A stretch of 64,000 nucleotides of DNA from contig NZ_EQ973650.1 of NCBI RefSeq assembly GCF_000157915.1, positions 209,527 to 273,526 on the forward strand. The letters run 5' to 3'. Below, piece after piece: positions 9,572-18,162 of this stretch (the first letter of the stretch is position 1; the number at the start of each line of letters is the position of its first letter). Both the position numbers and the translations under genes were made by a program. Under the pieces are notes generated by a model that was not told where the DNA came from, did no database searches, and worked only from the letters and a program-made list of their open reading frames with translations. Source of the stretch: Phocaeicola coprophilus DSM 18228 = JCM 13818. GTDB taxonomy: Bacteria; Bacteroidota; Bacteroidia; Bacteroidales; Bacteroidaceae.

Positions 9572-9623
9572 CGCACATTTGTGCAAATCCGGAAAGAAAA
9601 CCGCGAATACTTGTACCGGCCGT

Positions 9624-10517
9624 CTATTTTGAAATCGTCAGCAGTTTCTTTTCCATGTCCAGATCTTCTTCGGTCATAGTGGGAGAAGGGATGTTGCAGA
9701 TCCGGATGATGTCCTCCGGCTGGCAGGTGTATTGATAATAACGTTTCTCCTTTTCGTCAAGCTGGTCATAGGTTTTCAGCTGTCCTTTCAGCTTCATGAA
9801 TTCATCCCGGGCAACGCTTTCGGATACTTTTACAAACAGGATACGCCGTGCAATGGGGTTATAGTTATAGTCAAAGCAGGTATAGACCCCCCGGAGGAAT
9901 GGAGGACGGTCATACATCGGAAGCTTCAGGCTGATATGGAAAAGGGCCAGCTGGGGCGTCTTGTGTTCGTTGAATGCCAAATATAGATGATTGGTCCCGT
10001 TCATCAGGGCAGCCCCATGATGAGTTGTTCCGTAGACGTTGTTGTGGATCACTTCCACGTAGTTTCCCTTTTCGGCCGGAACGATGAGATAGGGCTCGAC
10101 CTTCATGGCCTGACTGGTGGAAGAAAGACTGTAACTGATGTAGATACCGCTATAATTGGCAATCCACGAAAGGGTTTCCCGCATATTGGCTTCCAGTTCT
10201 GCCAGGAAAGGGTTGTCGTTTTCTCCTGTCGGAACTTTGGGAGTCACTTGCATGGCGAACAGGGAAGCCTTCAGGCTGGGAAGTGAACCCAGCAGTTTCT
10301 TTTTGGATATATTGTTTACCCAAACGAGAGCCTGATCCAGTGCTTCTTCGTTGTTCATTCCTTTTTTCTGATTCTGGAAGAACGCAGGGAGCACAGTGCT
10401 GTAAAGGGCAGACAGCACACTGGGTGAAAAGCCGGTCTGTCCGGCAATTTCTTTCATCTTGATTCCTTTTTGTCGCAGAAGGGTGATGCGTTCATATATT
10501 TGTTTCAGTTCATCCAT
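9624..10517 (-). CDS. Conserved-type protein of unknown function with N-terminal HTH
   Basis: A 297-residue soluble protein I do not recognise. Residues 1-45 (KQIYERITLLRQKGIKMKEI, then AGQTGFSPSVLSALYSTV) look like a helix-turn-helix of the Xre/MerR-like kind. The remaining 250 residues have no motif I can name and may be a sensory or effector domain; residues near 155-185 contain NNVYGTTHHGAALMNGTNHLYLAF. No signal peptide or membrane segment. It lies 82 bases upstream of queA on the same strand, but queA has its own promoter box. The ATG at 10517 is the first in frame; TAACTTTA on the minus strand at 10548-10555 is a near-consensus -7 box. Confidence 0.75.
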   Translation of the reverse strand: MDELKQIYERITLLRQKGIKMKEIAGQTGFSPSVLSALYSTVLPAFFQNQKKGMNNEEALDQALVWVNNISKKKLLGSLPSLKASLFAMQVTPKVPTGENDNPFLAELEANMRETLSWIANYSGIYISYSLSSTSQAMKVEPYLIVPAEKGNYVEVIHNNVYGTTHHGAALMNGTNHLYLAFNEHKTPQLALFHISLKLPMYDRPPFLRGVYTCFDYNYNPIARRILFVKVSESVARDEFMKLKGQLKTYDQLDEKEKRYYQYTCQPEDIIRICNIPSPTMTEEDLDMEKKLLTISK

Positions 10518-10789
10518 GCAATGTGAGGTATAATAGATTTGGGGGAGTAAAGTTAATGTTTTTCCGTCAGTGATCCTTGTTTTTTTATGTGAATCCGGTT
10601 CTTTTTTATATTCCGTCAGCCCGAAGATGCGTTCAGAACCCTATATTGGGGAAGCGAATATTACAATCCTGTTTCGTTTCTGATAAGGTTGTGTGTTGTT
10701 TCTGTGAGAATCCTGTTGCATGAATATTTCTGAATTGTTACAGGGTTATGAATCATGGAATATTCATTTTTTCAGTGATTTAGGTGCTT

Positions 10790-10797
10790 TACTTTTG
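10790..10797 (+). promoter_or_regulatory. -7 promoter box of the phosphonate operon
   Basis: TACTTTTG matches TAnnTTTG. Transcription would begin near 10804, which excludes the TTG at 10806 as a start and supports the ATG at 10821. The rest of the 303-bp gap (10518-10820) shows no other feature. Confidence 0.65.
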
Positions 10798-10820
10798 CAT
10801 CGGATTTGAAAAAAGATGAT

Positions 10821-12209
10821 ATGAAAACCATAGAAAAAACATCAATAACTTTACCCGGTTCCGAAAAGAAAAAGGCTCCTGTTCCTGACTGGTTGTTTGT
10901 ACTCTGGGCAGGAGGTACGGCACTTCTTTCGTATTCGCTGGTGTATGCATTGAGAAAACCTTTCACGGCGGCTGTGTTCGACGGACTGCAGGTTGCCGGT
11001 ATGGATTATAAGATTGCGGTCAGCATGGTTCAGTTGCTGGGATATGTTGTTGCCAAGCTGTTGGGAATTAAATATATCTCAGAATTGAAACCGGAAGGAC
11101 GTCTGAAGTTTATCATCGGCTCGGCTGCCTTGTCAGAAGCTTCCTTGCTGGCGTTCGGGCTTCTTCCTGTACCTTACAATATCATTGCCTTGTTCTTCAA
11201 CGGGCTTTCGCTGGGATGCATGTGGGGAGTGATTTTCAGTTTCCTGGAAGGCCGTCGGACAACTGATATTCTGGCCAGTATCATGGGAGTGAGCATGGCA
11301 TTGAGTTCCGGTCTGGCCAAATCGCTCGGATTATATGCCCTGAACACGCTTCATGTCAGTGAGTTCTGGATGCCGGCTCTTATCGGTGCACTGGCTTTCC
11401 CGCTGCTGTGTCTTACGGGGTGGATGATGACCCGATTCCCCAGTCCCAGTGCTGCGGATATTGCTTCCCGCTCTGTCCGCGTTACGCTTGACGGCCGTCA
11501 GCGATGGGAACTCTTCCGGCGTTTCATGCCGTTGCTGATCATGCTGTTTGCTGCCAATCTGCTGCTGACGGTTCAGCGGGACATCAAAGAAGATTTCATC
11601 GTCTGTATCATTGATGTCAGTCAGGTTTCTTCCTGGGCCTTTGCACAGATCGATTCAATCGCCACACTGGTTATGCTGGCAGCGTTCGCCCTGCTGGCAA
11701 CGACATACGACCACCTGAAAGTACTGTGTATCTTGCTGGTTCTTTCAACGGCAGGTATGGGTACGCTGGCCTTCATCGCCGCCAACTTTGAGGAACTGGC
11801 CATCCCGGTACATATATGGCTCTTCTTGCAAAGCCTTTGTCTGGACATTGCTTATCTCAGTTTTCAGACAATCTTTTTCGAACGCTTCATTGCATGTTTC
11901 AAGATTCGGGGTAATGTAGGATTCTTTATCATCACCATTGACTTTGTGGGATATCTCGGAACTCTGGCCCTTCTGTTCTTTAAAGAATACTTTGCTTCCC
12001 ATATCAATTGGGCTGTTTTCTACAATCAGATGAGCGTCTGGGTTGGAATCACCTGCTGTATTGCATTCATGGGATCGCTGGTATATATGACCTGGAAGAA
12101 AAACCGGAAACTGGTTCCTCCCCAGAGTCCTGACCAGGGAAAGACCCAGACCGGTGAGCAGGTTGTAATGGAAGAAAATAATGTATATTTAACGACTACG
12201 ACAATATGA
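10821..12209 (+). CDS. DUF5690-type MFS-like membrane protein, candidate 2-aminoethylphosphonate transporter
   Basis: A 462-residue polytopic membrane protein with about 12 hydrophobic segments between residues 25 and 430 and hydrophilic ends. The N-terminal WAGGTALLSYSLVYALRKPF and the overall pattern resemble the DUF5690 family, distantly MFS-like and found in Bacteroidetes. It overlaps phnX by 4 bases and precedes phnW, so the operon context suggests uptake of 2-aminoethylphosphonate or a related phosphonate. That role is inferred from position; no substrate residue can be read from the sequence. No other phosphonate transporter (PhnCDE or PhnSTUV type) is nearby. Confidence 0.8.
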   Translation: MKTIEKTSITLPGSEKKKAPVPDWLFVLWAGGTALLSYSLVYALRKPFTAAVFDGLQVAGMDYKIAVSMVQLLGYVVAKLLGIKYISELKPEGRLKFIIGSAALSEASLLAFGLLPVPYNIIALFFNGLSLGCMWGVIFSFLEGRRTTDILASIMGVSMALSSGLAKSLGLYALNTLHVSEFWMPALIGALAFPLLCLTGWMMTRFPSPSAADIASRSVRVTLDGRQRWELFRRFMPLLIMLFAANLLLTVQRDIKEDFIVCIIDVSQVSSWAFAQIDSIATLVMLAAFALLATTYDHLKVLCILLVLSTAGMGTLAFIAANFEELAIPVHIWLFLQSLCLDIAYLSFQTIFFERFIACFKIRGNVGFFIITIDFVGYLGTLALLFFKEYFASHINWAVFYNQMSVWVGITCCIAFMGSLVYMTWKKNRKLVPPQSPDQGKTQTGEQVVMEENNVYLTTTTI

Positions 12210-13006
12210 AAAAAATTGAATGTGTGATTATGGACTGGGCTGGTACAGCCATTGATTATGGATGTTTTGCACCTGTATCGGTTTTTATTGAGAGTTTTCG
12301 TGCGATCGGAATTGAGGTGACTCCGGAAGAAGCCCGCCGTCCGATGGGGTTGACAAAGATTGATCATATCCGTGCGCTGTTTGACATGGAGCGGATTGGA
12401 GAAGCATTCCGTCAGAAGTATGGAAGAGTGTATGGAGAGGAAGATGTAAAAGGACGTTATGCTGAGTTCCAGCGTCTGCTGTTTGCTACGCTGAGAGAGT
12501 ATACGGCTCCGATTTCAGACGTGATCGAAACGATTGACGTATTGCGCAAGATGGGAATCAAGATCGGTTCAACCACCGGATATACCCGTGAGATGATGGA
12601 TGTAGTGGTACCTGCTGCAGCAGAAAAAGGTTACCGTACGGACAATTGTGTTACGTCCGACGGACTTCCGGCCGGCCGTCCCTATCCGTATATGATTTAT
12701 AAGAATATGTGTGATCTGGCTGTACCTTCACGCTTGTCTGTTGTGAAATACGGTGATACGATTTCTGATATCAAGGAAGGTGTGAATGCCGGAGTATGGA
12801 GTGTCGGAGTAATTCTGGGAAGTAACGAGATGGGACTGACAGAAGATGAAGTCAAGCAACTTCCTGAAGCCGAACTGAAGAAACGCATGGCTGCAGTCAG
12901 AAACCGGATGTATGCTGCCGGTGCACATTATGTAGTGGACAGCATCTGTGAGCTGCCTGCCTTGATCGAGAGCATCAATGCACGTATGGAGAATGAAATG
13001 AAATAA
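12206..13006 (+). CDS. phnX: Phosphonoacetaldehyde hydrolase (phosphonatase)
   Basis: A 266-residue HAD-superfamily enzyme that breaks the C-P bond of phosphonoacetaldehyde, giving acetaldehyde and phosphate. The nucleophile is Asp10 in MDWAGT; PhnX characteristically has Ala at the position where phosphatases carry the second Asp. The Schiff-base lysine is likely Lys51 in MGLTKIDHI in the cap domain. GSTTGYTREMMD and KYGDTISDIKEG are HAD motifs II and III/IV. It overlaps the upstream transporter-like gene by 4 bases (ATGA), so translation is probably coupled, and phnW follows after 25 bases. Confidence 0.96.
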   Translation: MKKIECVIMDWAGTAIDYGCFAPVSVFIESFRAIGIEVTPEEARRPMGLTKIDHIRALFDMERIGEAFRQKYGRVYGEEDVKGRYAEFQRLLFATLREYTAPISDVIETIDVLRKMGIKIGSTTGYTREMMDVVVPAAAEKGYRTDNCVTSDGLPAGRPYPYMIYKNMCDLAVPSRLSVVKYGDTISDIKEGVNAGVWSVGVILGSNEMGLTEDEVKQLPEAELKKRMAAVRNRMYAAGAHYVVDSICELPALIESINARMENEMK

Positions 13007-13031
13007 TTGAACTTTAAAAACGAATCAAGAT

Positions 13032-14123
13032 ATGAGACCTTATTTGTTGTTGACCCCCGGACCTTTGACTACCAGTGAAACTGTAAAAGAAGCTATGATG
13101 AGCGACTGGTGTACCTGGGATGAAGATTATAATCTGGGCATTGTTGAAGTAATCCGCAAGGAACTGGTGAAGCTGGCTTCAAGCCGCCCTGAGGAATATA
13201 CTGCGGTATTAATGCAGGGAAGCGGAAGCTTCTGTGTGGAATCTGTATTGGGAACAGTGGTTCGTCCGGAAGATCATCTGCTGGTTGCAGCCAACGGTGC
13301 TTATGGCAAGCGTATGGGAGTAATCGCTGATTATTATCGGATCAACTGCTCCGTAATGAAGTTTGAAGAAACGCAGCAGGTAGATCCGAAGCAAATTGAT
13401 CAGTATCTGAATGAACATCCGGAAGTGACACATGTTTCTGTGGTTCATTGTGAAACGACGACCGGTGTCCTGAATCCGCTGGAGGAAGTTGCCGAAGTGG
13501 TCAAACGACATGGTAAAGTGTTCATCGTTGATGCCATGAGCAGTTTTGGCGGAGTACCCATTGACATGGCGAAGCTGGGAATTGATTTTATGATCAGCAG
13601 TGCTAACAAGTGTATTCAGGGTGTGCCGGGATTCGGTTTCATCATTGCCCGCCGTTCGTTGCTGGAACAGTGCAAGGGAGTGGCACGTTCTTTGTCGCTC
13701 GACTTGTATGACCAGTGGGAAACGATGGAAAAAGGTCATGGCAAATGGCGTTTCACTTCTCCTACTCATGTGGTTCGTGCTTTTATGCAGGCATTGAAGG
13801 AACTGGAGGCCGAAGGAGGTATTGAAGCCCGTTATGCCCGTTATTGCGAAAACCACCGTACCCTGGTAGAAGGCATGCGTGCTTTGGGTTATAAGACTTT
13901 GCTTCCGGATGAAGAACAGTCGCCGGTGATCACTTCCTTCTATTATCCTTCTGCAGACTTTGATTTCAAGGATTTCTATCAGCAGCTGAAAGCAAAAGGC
14001 TTTGTGATCTATCCGGGAAAGATTTCTCAGGCAGATACTTTCCGTATCGGTAATATCGGAGATGTTTATCCTGCTGATTTCCTCCGTTTGATTGAAGCTG
14101 TCAAGGAAGTTCGTCAGAATTAA
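13032..14123 (+). CDS. phnW: 2-aminoethylphosphonate-pyruvate transaminase
   Basis: A 363-residue class V PLP-dependent aminotransferase that converts 2-aminoethylphosphonate and pyruvate to phosphonoacetaldehyde and alanine, feeding PhnX. It begins with [17 protein letters not shown], typical of PhnW. The PLP lysine is Lys193 in [15 protein letters not shown], with the cofactor aspartate in VDAMSSFGG. PhnW and PhnX together make up the phosphonatase route, allowing growth on 2-aminoethylphosphonate as a phosphorus and nitrogen source. It ends the operon; a hairpin at 14147-14185 follows. Confidence 0.97.
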   Translation: MRPYLLLTPGPLTTSETVKEAMMSDWCTWDEDYNLGIVEVIRKELVKLASSRPEEYTAVLMQGSGSFCVESVLGTVVRPEDHLLVAANGAYGKRMGVIADYYRINCSVMKFEETQQVDPKQIDQYLNEHPEVTHVSVVHCETTTGVLNPLEEVAEVVKRHGKVFIVDAMSSFGGVPIDMAKLGIDFMISSANKCIQGVPGFGFIIARRSLLEQCKGVARSLSLDLYDQWETMEKGHGKWRFTSPTHVVRAFMQALKELEAEGGIEARYARYCENHRTLVEGMRALGYKTLLPDEEQSPVITSFYYPSADFDFKDFYQQLKAKGFVIYPGKISQADTFRIGNIGDVYPADFLRLIEAVKEVRQN

Positions 14124-14146
14124 TTGGGGTTGTTCATATTCGTCGG

Positions 14147-14185
14147 AGCTGGAACAGGCATAGCCGGAAAAGGCTTCCAGCTTTT
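14147..14185 (+). terminator. Terminator-like hairpin after phnW
   Basis: AGCTGGAA (14147-14154) pairs with TTCCAGCT (14175-14182), followed by TTT. Its right arm is part of repeat family 2 copy A. Confidence 0.6.
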
Positions 14186-14253
14186 AAAAAAATGTTTCGG
14201 CGTTTGAAGTAAAACGTTTCGGCCTTTTGATGAAAAGACCGGGACGTTTTTTT
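14168..14253 (-). repeat. Repeat family 2, copy A
   Basis: Read on the minus strand, it holds about three degenerate 22-24-bp units on the theme AAAACGCCGAAACGTTTT plus a short TTC linker, then TTTTTTTAAAAGC and a weak hairpin. It lies between phnW and the Smr-domain gene. Other copies are at 32121, 42871 and 56141. Confidence 0.8.
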
Positions 14254-14277
14254 CGTGATAGTATGGATAAAAATTTC

Positions 14278-14285
14278 TACTTTTG
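14278..14285 (+). promoter_or_regulatory. -7 promoter box of the Smr-domain gene
   Basis: TACTTTTG matches TAnnTTTG. It supports the ATG at 14309 over the in-frame codon at 14255, which lies upstream of the promoter. Confidence 0.65.
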
Positions 14286-14308
14286 CGAAAGTAAAAAATG
14301 TAACGAAT

Positions 14309-15361
14309 ATGAAAATAGGAGATAAAGTCCGTTTCCTGAGTGAAGTGGGAGGCGGCATTGTGAGAGGATTTCAGGGTAAGGACATTGCACTGGTGGAAGG
14401 TGAAGACGGATTTGAAATTCCGATGCTGATCAAGGAGTGTGTGGTGATACAGACCGACGACTATAATATTCCGTTGAAGTCTGTTGCAAAGCCTGCTGCT
14501 CCGGCAGTGGAAGAGGAAGAGCCGGAAGAAGAAAAGCCCATTACTTACCGGGCTCCTGAGATCCGGGGGAACGATGTCCTGAATGTATTCCTGGCTTATG
14601 TGCCTCAGGATATCAGGGAAATCTCGTCAACGGCTTTTGATGCATACCTGGTGAACGACAGCAATTATTTTGTAGACTATCTGTATCTTTCGGCCGAAGG
14701 CAAGAGCTGGACGCTGAGAAGCCGGGGAACCGTGAAGCCGAATATGAAACTGCATCTGGAAGAGTTCGACCGGAGTGCACTGAACGGCCTGGAGCACGTG
14801 GCTGTACAGCTGATGGCTTATAAGGATGACCGTACTTTCCTGATGAAAAATGTAGTCTGTCAGGAATTGCGTATTGACACGGTGAAGTTCTACAAACTTC
14901 ATACATTCGAGAAGAATGACTTCTTCCCGGAACCGGCCCTGATCTATGACATTGTACGTGATGACGAAACAGCCCGCCAGGTGTTTGTTTCTGCCGAGGA
15001 TATCAAGGATGCCCTGTTGGGGAAAAAGGGGGACGAGGTTCCGGCCAAACTTCAGAAGAAAGGTCCGAAGGTGAAGAATGATATTGTGGAAGTCGATCTG
15101 CACATTCATGAACTGCTGGATGATACGACAGGAATGGGTAATGCGGAAATGTTGAATTATCAGCTGGATGTCTTCCGCAAGACACTGGAAGAGTATCGTA
15201 CCAGAAAGGGACAGAAGATTGTCTTTATTCACGGTAAGGGAGACGGAGTGTTGCGCCGTGCGATTCTGGATGAACTGAAACGCAAGTATAAAAATTATCC
15301 GAGTCAGGATGCTTCGTTCCGTGAATATGGTTTCGGAGCAACCATGGTAACCATTCGTTGA
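14309..15361 (+). CDS. DUF2027/Smr-domain protein
   Basis: A 350-residue soluble protein. Residues 1-55 ([21 protein letters not shown] and following) look like a small beta-barrel of the Tudor/KOW kind, followed by an acidic linker ([10 protein letters not shown] near 75-85) and a central DUF2027-type domain. The C-terminal 85 residues are an Smr domain: VDLHIHEL near 270 and [14 protein letters not shown] near 315, carrying the HGxG motif. Smr domains in MutS2 and relatives act as nucleases or bind nucleic acids and ribosomes, but this protein lacks any MutS ATPase. The thioesterase gene starts 5 bases after its stop. Confidence 0.88.
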   Translation: MKIGDKVRFLSEVGGGIVRGFQGKDIALVEGEDGFEIPMLIKECVVIQTDDYNIPLKSVAKPAAPAVEEEEPEEEKPITYRAPEIRGNDVLNVFLAYVPQDIREISSTAFDAYLVNDSNYFVDYLYLSAEGKSWTLRSRGTVKPNMKLHLEEFDRSALNGLEHVAVQLMAYKDDRTFLMKNVVCQELRIDTVKFYKLHTFEKNDFFPEPALIYDIVRDDETARQVFVSAEDIKDALLGKKGDEVPAKLQKKGPKVKNDIVEVDLHIHELLDDTTGMGNAEMLNYQLDVFRKTLEEYRTRKGQKIVFIHGKGDGVLRRAILDELKRKYKNYPSQDASFREYGFGATMVTIR

Positions 15362-15366
15362 GGCTT

Positions 15367-15777
15367 ATGAAAACATTGAAGGAATTGCTGGCAAAGGATC
15401 ATTTTGCAGCCAATGCCGGCGTGGAGCTGCTGGAAGTGTCTCCGGGATATGCCCGGGCGCGGATGCTTGTTACGGTGAAACACCTGAATGCAGGAGGTGT
15501 CTGTCAGGGAGGTGCCCTGTTTACACTGGCTGACCTGGCTTTTGCTGCGGTGGCGAACAGTCATCTGAAACTGACGCTTTCGCTGAATGCAAACATTACA
15601 TTTCTGCGTTCGGCGCATGAAGGGTACGTGTATGCTGAAGCGACGGAGACTTTCAGTCACGCCCGGGTACCTTTCATCGAGGTACGGATTACGGACGATG
15701 AAGGACAGCTTGTTGCGATTTTTACCAGTTCCGGCTACCGGAAAAACGAGGAACTTCCGGTAGAAACCTTGAAATAA
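15367..15777 (+). CDS. PaaI-type hotdog-fold thioesterase
   Basis: A 136-residue single hotdog-domain protein. The helix with LNAGGVCQGGALFTLADLAFAAVAN (about residues 38-62) is the PaaI/4HBT motif, with the Asp of ADLAF in the catalytic position. Such proteins hydrolyse acyl- or aryl-CoA thioesters; the substrate is not evident. The start at 15367 is preferred because the upstream in-frame ATG at 15358 overlaps the previous stop codon. It sits between the Smr-domain gene (5-base gap) and the MATE gene (19-base gap), probably in one operon. Confidence 0.92.
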   Translation: MKTLKELLAKDHFAANAGVELLEVSPGYARARMLVTVKHLNAGGVCQGGALFTLADLAFAAVANSHLKLTLSLNANITFLRSAHEGYVYAEATETFSHARVPFIEVRITDDEGQLVAIFTSSGYRKNEELPVETLK

Positions 15778-15796
15778 ATCCGGAGGAGCGTTGGTT

Positions 15797-17152
15797 ATGA
15801 ATCATTCCTACGAAGAGCGGTTAGGGACAGATCCCATGCTGCGTCTGATTTTCCGGATGGCTTTGCCGGCCGTAGCGGCGCAGTTTGTGAATTTACTTTA
15901 TGCCATTGTCGACCGTGTCTATATCGGCCATATCCCCGGAATCGGCACGGATGCACTGGCAGGGGTAGGAGTCACCATGTCCATTGTGATTCTGATATCA
16001 TCGTTTTCAGCCATAGTCGGTGCCGGAGGTGCACCGCTTGCTGCCATTGCTTTGGGGCAGGGAAACCGGGAACGGGCCGGAAAGATATTAGGGAATGGAT
16101 TTGTCCTGCTTTTGCTTTTTACGGTTGTGACTTCTTCACTGGCGTATCTGTTTATGGAACCCGTGCTGTTGCTGACGGGAGCTTCGGAACATACTCTGGG
16201 ATATGCGGAGGATTATCTGTCTGTCTATTTGCTGGGCACCTTGTTTGTCGAGCTTTCAGTGGGGCTGAATGCTTTTATCAATACACAGGGCAGGCCAGGT
16301 ATAGCCATGACTTCTGTTCTGATCGGGGCAGCCATGAATATTGTGCTCGATCCGGTCTTTATCTTCGGGCTGGACATGGGAGTAAAGGGAGCAGCACTGG
16401 CTACTATTCTGTCTCAGGCATGCAGTGCCGGATGGGTGTTGCGCTTTTTGTTTTCCCGACAGGCTTCGCTTCCGCTGGAACGCCGTTACATGAAACTGGA
16501 CAAAGGGATCGTTCTGTCTATGCTGGCCCTGGGCGTTTCGCCTTTCATCATGGCGAGTACGGAAAGCCTTGTCGGGTTTGTGCTGAACGGTAGTCTGAAA
16601 CATTTTGGCGATATTCATGTCAGTGCCCTGGCTATTCTTCAGAGTGCGATGCAGTTTGCCAGTGTTCCTTTGGTGGGTTTTGCGCAGGGATTTGTTCCGG
16701 TGGCCAGTTACAATTACGGTCACGGCTATAAGGATCGGGTGAGATCCTGCTTCCGGATTTCACTGATCACCATGTTCTCTTTCAATTTTGCACTGATGCT
16801 GCTGATGATCTGTTTCCCGTCGGTTGTAGCTTCAGCCTTTACCGATGATGAAGTTCTGATCGGTACGGTACGTTGTGTAATGCCGGTTTTTCTTGCCGGG
16901 ATGACGATCTTCGGTTTGCAGCGTGCCTGTCAGAATATGTTTGTTGCTTTGGGGCAGGCGCGGATTTCCATTTTCATTGCCCTGCTTCGCAAGGTGATCC
17001 TTCTGATACCTCTGGCTTTGTTGTTGCCCCGCTTCTGGGGTGTGAATGGAATTTATGCAGCCGAAGCGATATCTGATGCCACGGCTGCTGTTTGCTGTAC
17101 GCTGCTTTTTGCCTGGAAGTTTCCGAAAATTCTCTCTCGTATTCCGGGATGA
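15797..17152 (+). CDS. MATE-family multidrug/cation exporter
   Basis: A 451-residue membrane protein with about 12 hydrophobic segments arranged as two six-helix halves, the MATE layout, starting with GTDPMLRLIFRMALPAVAAQFVNLLYAIVDRVYIGHI (first part). MATE proteins expel drugs or metabolites in exchange for H+ or Na+. GGAGG at 15782-15786 is well placed for the ATG at 15797; an in-frame TTG at 15791 is less likely. The stop codon TGA (17150-17152) is directly followed by the stop codon of the convergent DUF4435 gene. Confidence 0.95.
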   Translation: MNHSYEERLGTDPMLRLIFRMALPAVAAQFVNLLYAIVDRVYIGHIPGIGTDALAGVGVTMSIVILISSFSAIVGAGGAPLAAIALGQGNRERAGKILGNGFVLLLLFTVVTSSLAYLFMEPVLLLTGASEHTLGYAEDYLSVYLLGTLFVELSVGLNAFINTQGRPGIAMTSVLIGAAMNIVLDPVFIFGLDMGVKGAALATILSQACSAGWVLRFLFSRQASLPLERRYMKLDKGIVLSMLALGVSPFIMASTESLVGFVLNGSLKHFGDIHVSALAILQSAMQFASVPLVGFAQGFVPVASYNYGHGYKDRVRSCFRISLITMFSFNFALMLLMICFPSVVASAFTDDEVLIGTVRCVMPVFLAGMTIFGLQRACQNMFVALGQARISIFIALLRKVILLIPLALLLPRFWGVNGIYAAEAISDATAAVCCTLLFAWKFPKILSRIPG

Positions 17153-18151
17153 TCACTTGATGATTTTCAGGAATCTCTCCACATCGCGCTGTATCTTTTT
17201 ATAGAGAGGAGAATTTTTGTAATATAGGTTTTTATGAATGACTACTTCGACGGCCACCTGACTGCGCTGATAGTTCGTCAGTTCGTTCTGTAATTGAATG
17301 TTATGCAGGGCCAGATCGTGAATCTGCTGTTCACGTTCCCTGCGTAGCACGGTACAGACCGGAATCAGTAGTCTCATGACCACGTTGTCCAGAATGTGAT
17401 GTCCCTGGATGAACATATAGGTATTGTCCGGGGTTACGTCCAAATTGAGCAGTTCCGCTTTTAAGGATTCAATTTCGTGGAGGGCATTGGAATGTTTTCT
17501 TTCCAGTTCCCTGAGCTTGCGCTCTACTTTTTTGGCCATATTTTCCAGACTGCGTTCCGGGTGGCGTGTGCTTACCTGATCCAGCTTGACGTATGAGCAG
17601 AAGTCAAGTAGGGAGAACTCTGACAGGATATGCCGGCGGTAGAACCATACAGACCATATAAATAATGGGTAAGCAATCTGGGAATATAATTTCATAAATG
17701 CCGGAAAATCAATCAGGCGGTGATCATTCAAGGTAGCGGTTACACAGACTTCGTGCAGGCCTTCTGCATAGCAATGATAGTTCTCGATGGCATAAGCATA
17801 GGTCTGGAGTACATACGGACTCTCAATCATATAACGTGATGTCTGTGTCCGTCCCTGCAACAGATAGTCATAGTCACTGTCCACACAGGCAATCATATTT
17901 TCACCGAGCTGTTTTCCCAGATGGTTCATCAATACGGTCTTCTTGCCTTTTGCCAGCGAATCCTGTGAGGGAAGCATGACTTCAAAGTATCGGGTATTGT
18001 CTTCATAGTCGGCCAGTAAGGCACGCCAGAAGGAGATGTCATCGTAGCTTTCCACATAAGCTACGATCTTTCTTCTTGCTTTCTTCGGACGCAGGCTGTT
18101 GGCTGCCTCTATGTAGAGGGAAGAAAGGTTTTCAGTAAGTCTTTTTCCCAT
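17153..18151 (-). CDS. DUF4435 (Toprim-like) protein, AriB-like partner of the adjacent ATPase
   Basis: A 332-residue protein. Residues 28-130 resemble a Toprim-like DUF4435 core: Glu34 in VAYVESYDD and Asp91/Asp93/Asp95 in CVDSDYDY, matching the E and DxD metal-binding pattern of Toprim nucleases, plus Tyr- and Glu-rich helices after it. Residues 180-270 include a predicted coiled coil (MAKKVERKLRELERKHSNALHEIESL, in part). A DUF4435 protein next to an ABC-type ATPase is the arrangement of PARIS (AriA/AriB), in which AriB is a Toprim nuclease released on sensing anti-restriction proteins. Homology to AriB is suggested by domain and context, not proven. It starts 11 bases after the ATPase gene, so the two form an operon. 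Confidence 0.8.
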   Translation of the reverse strand: MGKRLTENLSSLYIEAANSLRPKKARRKIVAYVESYDDISFWRALLADYEDNTRYFEVMLPSQDSLAKGKKTVLMNHLGKQLGENMIACVDSDYDYLLQGRTQTSRYMIESPYVLQTYAYAIENYHCYAEGLHEVCVTATLNDHRLIDFPAFMKLYSQIAYPLFIWSVWFYRRHILSEFSLLDFCSYVKLDQVSTRHPERSLENMAKKVERKLRELERKHSNALHEIESLKAELLNLDVTPDNTYMFIQGHHILDNVVMRLLIPVCTVLRREREQQIHDLALHNIQLQNELTNYQRSQVAVEVVIHKNLYYKNSPLYKKIQRDVERFLKIIK

Positions 18152-18162
18152 AATCTTAGCAT

